NCBI GenBank assembly: GCA_013152695.1
Contig: JAADFV010000454.1
Coordinates: 1 to 11,946 of the forward strand
Length of the DNA stretch: 11,946 bases
Reading direction: 5' to 3'
From: Chloroflexota bacterium
GTDB taxonomy: Bacteria > Chloroflexota > Anaerolineae > J102
The notes under the pieces were generated by a model. That model made no database searches and was not told the DNA's origin. It saw nothing but the letters and a program-made list of their open reading frames with translations. Shown one piece after another: positions 1-5,843 of the stretch. A program made the translations under genes and the position numbers. Positions within the stretch are counted from its first letter, which is position 1. Each line of letters opens with the position of its first letter.

Positions 1-1223
1 CTATAAACATCGAGAGCACCTTCGCTATCACCCAAACGCCATAAACTGCGGGCCCATCCCAACCAGGCTTCATCCACTCGTGCGTCATCAGGATGATTTT
101 CGACCAGGGTCTGCCAGGCTGTGGCTGCCTGGGCATAAAGGCCCTGCTGCTCGTAGCCCTGGGCCATTAAAGCATGCACTTCTCCGCTATGTTGCTCATG
201 GCTTTCGAGATAAGCGCGCAATAGCATAAAGGCAGGATCGTACGCCCCGGCCGCCAGATCGATGCGCGCCCGCAGCAAATCATCGACAGGCTCATCTGCC
301 TCCACCAGGGCAATGAGGGCGAGATAAGCATAATGGTTCTCGGGAGCGGTGATGGTGGCCTGATGAAAGCTGAGCATGGCAGCGTGGTTCTCACCAGCAG
401 CCAGCTGTGCCTGGCCAAGGCGATACCAAATTTTGGTGCGATAACTGGGATTGCGCGCCCGGCGCAGAATGGCCTGATACGCGGCAATAGCAGCTTCGCT
501 ATCTCCAAGCTGCAAGCTGGCTTCGGCCAACTTTTCGCGCAAGCGCACTTCGGTGACGATATCTACCTCTGGGCTCAGGGCTAAACTGTAATGTGCCAGG
601 GCCTCCTCGGGCATCCCCGAGGCAAGATAGGCATCGCCAGCCTTTTCGTAGGCGAGAGAACCAAGAAGGGGCTGGCGTTCGGCATAGATGCGCCAGGCAG
701 ACGCCGCCTCTTCTGCTAAGCCCTGAGCGGCATAAGCACGACCCAACCAGTAATACACCTCGGGGTGCTGCTGGACAAAGCCCGTATTCTGCGTGAGCGC
801 CGTAAATTCTTCGGCAGCAGCAGCGGCCTGATTGTCATGCCAAAGTGCCTGGCCCAGCTCCCAACGAGCGGTATCCTGCAAAGAGGGTTCTGGATTCTCT
901 GCCAGTAAGGTTTGCAGGAGGGAAATTGCCAGAGAATATTCCCCATTGTGGCTGGCAGTTCGCGCCTGTGCGAGCAGTGCCACAGGCTGGGGCGTGGGGG
1001 TCGAGGTAGGGCTCGGAGTGGGTGTGGCGGTCGGCGTTTCTGTTGGCGTAGCCGTTGCTGTCGCTGAGGGTGTAGCTGTAGCAGTTGCCGTGGCCGTAGC
1101 AGTCAAAGTGGCAGCACGAGTCGCCGTTGCTGCTGGTGCCGGCTGACTTTTACAAGCGCTCAGGAGCCACACCAACAGCAAAAGGGATGGCAAGGCGCGA
1201 GGGAACGAGGAAAAAGAAAACAT
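1..1223 (-). CDS. TPR-repeat lipoprotein, 3' end beyond window
   Basis: The frame opens at ATG 1223 and stays open to the left edge, giving 407 visible codons; the C-terminus is missing. The N-terminus is a lipoprotein signal: a hydrophobic run (about residues 10-22) ending in the lipobox L21-S-A-C24, so the mature protein should be tethered to the outer face of the cytoplasmic membrane. A Thr/Ala/Pro/Ser linker (about 33-78) follows. From about 80 onward the protein is helical with repeated TPR-like units, for example A..LG.A....G...EA...Y..A. The start lies 8 nt after the subtilase stop with only a poor ribosome binding site, so it is probably translated as the distal operon gene. The final visible repeats resemble the superhelical part of Slt70-type lytic transglycosylases. 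A catalytic SLT domain could therefore follow outside the window, but none is visible and the protein may simply be a scaffold. Confidence 0.85.
   Translation of the reverse strand, partial: MFSFSSFPRALPSLLLLVWLLSACKSQPAPAATATRAATLTATATATATATPSATATATPTETPTATPTPSPTSTPTPQPVALLAQARTASHNGEYSLAISLLQTLLAENPEPSLQDTARWELGQALWHDNQAAAAAEEFTALTQNTGFVQQHPEVYYWLGRAYAAQGLAEEAASAWRIYAERQPLLGSLAYEKAGDAYLASGMPEEALAHYSLALSPEVDIVTEVRLREKLAEASLQLGDSEAAIAAYQAILRRARNPSYRTKIWYRLGQAQLAAGENHAAMLSFHQATITAPENHYAYLALIALVEADEPVDDLLRARIDLAAGAYDPAFMLLRAYLESHEQHSGEVHALMAQGYEQQGLYAQAATAWQTLVENHPDDARVDEAWLGWARSLWRLGDSEGALDVY
990..1127 (-). repeat. Low-complexity Thr/Ala/Pro linker-coding tract (TPR lipoprotein)
   Basis: Degenerate ACN-GCN and ACN-CCN codon pairs encode an alternating T-A/T-P linker, about residues 33-78, between the lipidated cysteine and the TPR domain. 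Such linkers act as flexible, often glycosylated spacers in cell-surface proteins. The plus strand of this tract is G-rich. A similar tract lies in the neighbouring subtilase gene. Confidence 0.75.
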
Positions 1224-1231
1224 AAAGCGCT

Positions 1232-3301
1232 TCAAAACTGAGTAACATGCCACCACAAAGGCAAATATTGAATTTGGGCAACCTGTCCTCTGCGCGACTC
1301 TGTGCTAAGCTGGGTCTGGGCGGTGAGGGTAAAGGGGGCGCCGGCCTGGACCGGCATCAGTGCCAGCAACGAAGTCGTAAAAACACCATTTATGTCAAGA
1401 AAAGAAGTGGACTGATTTTGGCCGCCATCGGCAAAGCTCACAGGCCCATTCAATTGCAAAAGAAGCTGGTCGGGAGAATTTTGATTTCCCCACTCGATAT
1501 GCAAACTGAGGGGCATAAGGGGGTTCACAAGCAGAGACGAAGGAACGATATCCAGCCAGGGTGTGCTGGGAGTAGAAGTTGCCGTGGGTGTGGGCGTAGC
1601 TGTGGCCTCTGGCGTCGGTGTGACAGTGGCGGTAGCTGTTGGGGTAGGACTAGGTGTGGCCGTGGGCGTTGTGGTGGCCGTAGGTGTTGGTGAGAGGGTG
1701 GGGGTGAGGGTGGGGGTCGGAGTCGACAACGGCAAATAAAGCCGACCTGCACCGTAGGTATTGTCAGGACCGGCAATCCCTAAATCCAGACTGGAATCAC
1801 TGAGATAAGTACGAACGGTGGCGATGCTCCAGGAGGGGTAGCGCTGCATAAGCACGGCCGCAGCTCCCGCCACATGAGGTGCAGCAGCAGATGTGCCAAA
1901 GAAACCCGAGCCATGCTCTTCCAGGGGAGCACCATCACTCATGCCGTAGGTCTGGGTACTTACGCCATCATAACCCATCAAATCAGGCTTAATCCGACCA
2001 TCACTGGTGGGACCGCGACTGCTAAAGGACTCGGCAGGAAAACCCAGTGTGGTTTGCCAGAAAACCGCACCAACAGCCAGGGCATCGGGTGAATCTGCCG
2101 GCTGCACCACAGACCAGGCGGGGGTGGTGTATTGCAGGCCCGAGCGCGATGTGAAGAGGTTCAGAGTCCGCGCCTCGCCCTGAATGAGACGAATCGCCAA
2201 CTCGTAGGTCGCGTCCTGATCGGCCTGATAGCAAAATGCTTCTGTGGGAGTCTGTGAGCCTGTTTGTTGATTTTCGCTCAGTGCCACTACTTCGTTGTTC
2301 CGGTAGAACAACAAATCATAATCATCGGCAGAAACAGGCCAGCTATCCCAACTGAGATAGCCGCAAAACCAATCCCCTGCCTGCAGAGCCACGTCATTGG
2401 TTTCGTCGCCAGCAGCAAAATTATGATAGCTGTCGCCGCCGCCGTTGAACAACCCGCGATAATGGCTCTGAGCCTGGTTGCCGGCAGAATTGACCCAGAG
2501 AATACCGGCATTGGTGGCGGTGTGCACGATGTTGGCTATGGCACCAGTACCATCACCAGGGCCGGTGTTGAACCAGCTAATGGAGTGAACAATGATATCG
2601 ACACCGGCCTGAATAGCGGCATCGACAGCGTTGGCCAGTTCGACTTCGGTATCAAAAGCATAAAGATGGATGTTGGCATCAGGTGCGGCATCATACAGGA
2701 TTTCGGCAACAGCACTGCCATGTTCACCATCATCCAGGCGCCCATCTGCACGAAAACTACGGGCACTGACAGTGGGCAGTTCTTGGGCTTGAATCAAGGC
2801 TTCGTAGCCGGCAAAACCGCTGTCGATCACGGCAATGGTGACACCTTTGCCCGTCCAACCGGAGGCATGCCAGGGATAAAAGCCTGCCGGAAACAAGCCT
2901 TCGCTGGGAATGCCGGCAGCCTGGTGCGGGTAGGGAGGTCGCAGGCGTTGGATGCCCCCTTGCCGCAGAAGGGCCGGGAGCTGGCTGGGCGGGAGGAGAA
3001 TCTGATAGAGATTGTCGTGTTGGGCCTGAAGAATAACGCCCGGGGGCCAGGAAACTGGCCCTGACGCCTCGACTATCACCCGTAACATCTGACTGTCTCC
3101 CCCCAGCCCCAACTGGGTGGCCCAGCGATTTCGTTCTGGGGGCGTGCGTGTCAACCACTGGCTAATAGCATTATCGATGACGGGAGCGGGTGTAGGCGAG
3201 GGTGGGGAAAAGGGCTGGGCCTGTGCAGAAAGTCGGGCGAAGGCGAGCAAGCCCAGCACCAGAACAAGCGCGATCAGACCTCCAAGAAATCTTTTTTTCA
3301 T
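1232..3301 (-). CDS. Secreted subtilisin-like serine peptidase (S8 family)
   Basis: This 689-residue protein is a subtilase that cleaves peptide bonds outside the membrane. A signal peptide (about 1-28, possible cleavage after A28 in AQAQ) is followed by a Thr/Pro-rich spacer and a region of about 120 residues that may be a prodomain. The catalytic parts are in canonical order: D160 in VIDSGF, H194 in EHGSAVAE, the oxyanion asparagine N275 in NSAGN, and S471 in GTSAAAPH. Between N275 and S471 is an extra segment (about 277-395) that looks beta-rich and holds C313 and C357; it resembles an inserted accessory domain. A T/P linker (526-581) leads to a beta-rich C-terminal domain of about 108 residues with no recognised name. 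The start codon overlaps the DegV stop codon in an ATGA, so the two genes are probably translationally coupled. The substrate is unknown. Confidence 0.95.
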   Translation of the reverse strand: MKKRFLGGLIALVLVLGLLAFARLSAQAQPFSPPSPTPAPVIDNAISQWLTRTPPERNRWATQLGLGGDSQMLRVIVEASGPVSWPPGVILQAQHDNLYQILLPPSQLPALLRQGGIQRLRPPYPHQAAGIPSEGLFPAGFYPWHASGWTGKGVTIAVIDSGFAGYEALIQAQELPTVSARSFRADGRLDDGEHGSAVAEILYDAAPDANIHLYAFDTEVELANAVDAAIQAGVDIIVHSISWFNTGPGDGTGAIANIVHTATNAGILWVNSAGNQAQSHYRGLFNGGGDSYHNFAAGDETNDVALQAGDWFCGYLSWDSWPVSADDYDLLFYRNNEVVALSENQQTGSQTPTEAFCYQADQDATYELAIRLIQGEARTLNLFTSRSGLQYTTPAWSVVQPADSPDALAVGAVFWQTTLGFPAESFSSRGPTSDGRIKPDLMGYDGVSTQTYGMSDGAPLEEHGSGFFGTSAAAPHVAGAAAVLMQRYPSWSIATVRTYLSDSSLDLGIAGPDNTYGAGRLYLPLSTPTPTLTPTLSPTPTATTTPTATPSPTPTATATVTPTPEATATPTPTATSTPSTPWLDIVPSSLLVNPLMPLSLHIEWGNQNSPDQLLLQLNGPVSFADGGQNQSTSFLDINGVFTTSLLALMPVQAGAPFTLTAQTQLSTESRRGQVAQIQYLPLWWHVTQF
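1559..1726 (-). repeat. Low-complexity Thr/Pro linker-coding tract (subtilase)
   Basis: Codons of the ACN/CCN/GCN type encode a T-P/T-A spacer, residues 526-581, that separates the protease domain from the C-terminal domain. It has the same character as the linker in the next gene. The plus strand here holds a canonical G-quadruplex motif. Confidence 0.75.
1696..1716 (+). other. Putative G-quadruplex motif
   Basis: Four G-runs of 3, 5, 3 and 5 are separated by loops T, TGA and T. This meets the usual G3+N1-7 definition with very short loops, a class known to fold stably. It lies on the strand that serves as template for the subtilase gene, inside its T/P linker. Folding in the cell is not shown. 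Confidence 0.6.
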
Positions 3302-4155
3302 GAGCTATTGCTCTCTTGAGCCAAGATGTAAGCCAGGCCGAAGGCGCCGGGACCGGCATGCACGGCCAGTGCGGGTCCGGCCTCTGCCACCAGAAGTGTA
3401 TTGTCCTGAAGGTGAGCTGTGGCCGTTACCATTTCTGCCAGCCGTGTCGCCACGTCAGGGACACGGGTATGCGCTACGGCCGCGGCCAACAGCGTCTGGC
3501 CCTGGACCTGGGCTACGGCCCGTGCCATGCCTTTCTTCAGGGTGCGCACGGCGCCGGCAAAGTTTAGTTCGCCTTCATTCATGGTAAGAATAGGCTTGAT
3601 CGACAGCACGGCGGACATACGCTTGATCGCGGACATCACCGGTGCCAGGCGCCCACCGCGCTGTACGGCTTCGATGGTGTCAAGGAAAATAGTGATATGA
3701 AGGCGCTCTCGCCACGAATGCAGCGTCGTAAGAATCTCTTTCACCGAGGCGCCGCTCGCGGCCATTTCTGCCGCCTTGAGTGTGAGTAGTCCTTCTCCCA
3801 GAGAAAGAGACCAGGAATCAAATACATGGATACGCCCGGCAAATTCTTTGGCGGCAATGAGGGCAGAATTGAAGGTACTGCTGTGTTTGCCGGTGATCGT
3901 GATGGCGATCACCTCATCTGCAGTTTCCAAGGCCTGCTGAAACACGGCCAGCCAGTCCCCTACAGAAGGACCGGAGCTCTGCGGCGGTTGGCTGATATCA
4001 TAGCGTTGCCAAAATTCGGGACGGGTTTGCGGCGAATCCTTAAGTTCGTAATCGCCGAAGCGTGCAATGAGAGGAACTTGAAAGATATGATATTGTTGGA
4101 GAAGAGGAAGGGGTAAGTCGCAGCCGCTATCTGCGACAATGGCAATAGGGGACAT
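3298..4155 (-). CDS. DegV family (FakB-like) fatty-acid-binding protein
   Basis: This 285-residue protein has the usual DegV length and no signal peptide, so it should be cytoplasmic. Family landmarks are in order: VADSGCDLP at 7-15, SGPS at 61-64, ITGKHSSTFNSA at 87-98 (the family's lipid-carboxylate loop), VFDSWSLSLGEG at 111-122, RGGR at 166-169, LSIKPIL at 184-190 and VHAGPGAFG at 265-273. DegV/FakB proteins bind a single fatty acid, and in Firmicutes they present it to the kinase FakA for phosphorylation. No FakA-like kinase is encoded in this window, so a partner would have to lie elsewhere or the protein may have another lipid-carrier role. It sits second in the minus-strand operon, 44 nt after the metallopeptidase gene. 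The ATG is preceded by an A-rich stretch free of G rather than a Shine-Dalgarno site. Confidence 0.92.
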   Translation of the reverse strand: MSPIAIVADSGCDLPLPLLQQYHIFQVPLIARFGDYELKDSPQTRPEFWQRYDISQPPQSSGPSVGDWLAVFQQALETADEVIAITITGKHSSTFNSALIAAKEFAGRIHVFDSWSLSLGEGLLTLKAAEMAASGASVKEILTTLHSWRERLHITIFLDTIEAVQRGGRLAPVMSAIKRMSAVLSIKPILTMNEGELNFAGAVRTLKKGMARAVAQVQGQTLLAAAVAHTRVPDVATRLAEMVTATAHLQDNTLLVAEAGPALAVHAGPGAFGLAYILAQESNSS

Positions 4156-4199
4156 AATTGTTTGTGTTTTGTTTTATGGGGAATGCAGCACCCTCTCGT

Positions 4200-5696
4200 T
4201 TAAGGCGATGGTGCAGTTTTTGTAAGAATCCATTGTTCGTACAGAGGGCGGGGGTTGAAGCCACTGACCTCGGTCACAATTTGTAAAAAGTCTTCGGGGG
4301 TGGGGGTATGAAAGCGATAGCGATCAATAAAGGTATGTAGAATCTCTAGGTAGGTATCCTGTCCCAGAGTTTGATAGAGGGCATCGAAGAACATAGCTGA
4401 TTTGGCGTAAACCAGAATTTCGTAATTATCGGCTTGAAACGCCGTGACCTCCTGGCCGACGACATCATCATAGCCATTGTCGATGGCCCATTGCACAGGA
4501 ATTTGCCAGCGTAGCTTGCGGATTTTATCTGCCGCCTCTTTGCCGTAGATGGTCTCCACATAAAGCAGAGAGCTTTGTTCTGCCAGGCCTTCGTCGAACC
4601 AGGGATAACGATAGGGATCAGAACCGATGAGGCTATACCACCATTGATGCGAAACTTCATGGGCGACCAGTAATTCCTGGCTATTGTCGAGGGCACGATA
4701 GGTATCGATACCGATATAATTGAGCCCTGGATATTCCATGCCGAGATAACGGGTGGGTGATTCGACGATGTCGAGTTCGGTGAAAGGGTAGGGGCTGAAG
4801 AGACGATTATACACCCTCAAGACCGCAGCAGTCTGTGCCAGGGCCTGCTTTCCGGCGATCGTGTCTGTGGGTAAGTAGAAACTACGCACCCGTATGCCCT
4901 CGACCGTCGTCTCGGCAATTTCGAACTCCTTGCTTAGACTCATGCTCCACTCGCGCACGGGGCCGGTCGTGATAATATGCTCGGTCCAACCGGGAGTTGT
5001 GACCGTACGAGTGATCTCGATACCTGTGGAAGCGAGGCGGTAATCGCTAGGAATGGTGGCTGTGATCCAATAAAATGCAGGATCGGTGAGAGCAATATCG
5101 CCAAAGGTGGGAGGAATTTCCAGCCGCCAGGGATCCGTAGGCAAGCCGGTTTGAGCGGCAAGGATAGGATAGCTGTAGGGTAAAGCCAGAATACCTTCAC
5201 TTTCACCAAATAAGACATAGCCACTACGCTCAGGGGCCACTATTTCGTAGTTGATTTCGAGATCGAGAGTCTGATCTGGGGGCAAAGGACGCGTGAGGGT
5301 GATGCGGGCTGCTGTGTTTTCAACGGCGAAGGCAAATCCGGCGGCAAAGCGATCCGGTAATGTCGTGACCCCGGTCAGAGTCATGCTGCCTACCAACTGC
5401 GGTAGGTTGGGGTAAAGGCGTACGAAGATGCTATTGAGGGGCATACCACTAAGGTTGCGCATGTGAATACGCGCTGTACCCGACACTTTACGGAGGCTAG
5501 GGTCCACCTTGATTTCGATATCATAACGCGGCGCCGCCTCCAAATCAAAATCTGCCGGTAATTGTGCAGGATCGAAATCGGCACGGTAGGGTGCGAGAGG
5601 ATCAGCGGCAGGCCCGTTCTTGCCACACGCGGCCAGAACTAAAGCTAAGAGAAGGGAGGGGATGAGGATGTGCTGTAGTTTCACGGAGTGCTTCAC
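4200..5696 (-). CDS. M1-family zinc metallopeptidase, lipoprotein
   Basis: This 498-residue protein begins with a lipoprotein signal ending in L21-A-A-C24, so it should be anchored on the outer face of the membrane. The N-terminal half is a beta-rich domain as in M1 aminopeptidases. The zinc site is complete: H346-E347-V-S-H350, then exactly 18 residues to E369 (the HExxH-x18-E gluzincin signature), with likely catalytic Y430 in YAKSAMF. The loop that reads GAMEN in classical aminopeptidases is GMEYPGL here (319-325), so classical N-terminal amine recognition is not assured. The protein lacks the long C-terminal helical domain of PepN-type enzymes and resembles the short bacterial M1 group. 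The start is GTG; a stop codon lies directly upstream in frame. A second GTG at 5684 is possible and would also keep the signal peptide. It is the first gene of the minus-strand operon. Confidence 0.93.
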   Translation of the reverse strand: MKHSVKLQHILIPSLLLALVLAACGKNGPAADPLAPYRADFDPAQLPADFDLEAAPRYDIEIKVDPSLRKVSGTARIHMRNLSGMPLNSIFVRLYPNLPQLVGSMTLTGVTTLPDRFAAGFAFAVENTAARITLTRPLPPDQTLDLEINYEIVAPERSGYVLFGESEGILALPYSYPILAAQTGLPTDPWRLEIPPTFGDIALTDPAFYWITATIPSDYRLASTGIEITRTVTTPGWTEHIITTGPVREWSMSLSKEFEIAETTVEGIRVRSFYLPTDTIAGKQALAQTAAVLRVYNRLFSPYPFTELDIVESPTRYLGMEYPGLNYIGIDTYRALDNSQELLVAHEVSHQWWYSLIGSDPYRYPWFDEGLAEQSSLLYVETIYGKEAADKIRKLRWQIPVQWAIDNGYDDVVGQEVTAFQADNYEILVYAKSAMFFDALYQTLGQDTYLEILHTFIDRYRFHTPTPEDFLQIVTEVSGFNPRPLYEQWILTKTAPSP

Positions 5697-5724
5697 TCAA
5701 GACCGGGGGAGAGATCGAGAATTA

Positions 5725-5753
5725 TTGAGAAGATACGCTATCTTGATTATAAT
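5725..5753 (+). promoter_or_regulatory. Sigma-70-type promoter for the right-hand operon
   Basis: TTGAGA (5725-5730) and a perfect TATAAT (5748-5753) are separated by 17 nt, the optimal housekeeping-sigma spacing. Transcription would start near 5760, giving a leader of roughly 84 nt before the metallophosphoesterase ATG at 5844. This is the best promoter match found in the window's intergenic regions. Confidence 0.65.
5730..5744. promoter_or_regulatory. Perfect inverted repeat in promoter spacer (candidate operator)
   Basis: AAGATA-CGC-TATCTT is a perfect 6-bp inverted repeat with a 3-bp centre. It begins on the last base of the -35 box and ends 3 bp before the -10 box, so a bound dimeric regulator would block RNA polymerase. 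It also lies in the predicted leader of the opposing transcript, where it could instead form a small RNA hairpin. No regulator gene is visible in the window. Confidence 0.45.
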
Positions 5754-5779
5754 GGTACGCATAGTGTTCTTTCCCCCAC

Positions 5780-5808
5780 ATTATGCGCAATTCTGTCAAG
5801 ACTGGCAA
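5780..5808 (-). promoter_or_regulatory. Candidate promoter for the left-hand operon
   Basis: On the minus strand, TTGCCA (5808-5803) and CATAAT (5785-5780) are spaced by 17 nt, and each box has one mismatch to consensus. Transcription would start near 5773 and run left, leaving a leader of about 77 nt before the GTG at 5696. It faces the opposite promoter, so the two predicted transcripts overlap by roughly 14 nt. Confidence 0.45.
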
Positions 5809-5831
5809 GGCTTGTGCACTCCCTATCCCCC

Positions 5832-5836
5832 AGGAG
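5832..5836 (+). promoter_or_regulatory. Shine-Dalgarno site fixing the metallophosphoesterase start
   Basis: AGGAG lies 7 nt before ATG 5844. It decides between this start and a longer open frame reaching back to an ATG at 5688, whose extra 52 residues show no family similarity and would run through the promoter. Confidence 0.8.
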
Positions 5837-5843
5837 CAATTTG

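Noticed and set aside
832..1146. Plus-strand frame encoding Val/Gly/Ala-rich repeats (VAVAVGVAV type)
   Set aside because: It is the mirror image of the T/A/P linker codons of the TPR lipoprotein; the repeat is explained by that linker.
2264..3064. A 266-codon open frame on the plus strand
   Set aside because: It lies fully antisense to the subtilase catalytic domain, has no ribosome binding site, and its translation resembles no family; the opposite frame contains the full catalytic triad.
4156..4199. Possible separate promoter or terminator between the metallopeptidase and degV
   Set aside because: No -35/-10 pair with proper spacing and only a 3-bp GGG/CCC stem; treated as an intra-operon gap.
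5794..5799. A perfect minus-strand TTGACA
   Set aside because: No acceptable -10 box lies 16-18 nt further along the minus strand (only G-rich sequence), so TTGCCA/CATAAT next to it was preferred.
5688..5843. A 52-codon N-terminal extension of the metallophosphoesterase
   Set aside because: It would begin upstream of the predicted promoter and lacks a ribosome binding site, whereas ATG 5844 has AGGAG at 7 nt and starts the conserved domain at once.
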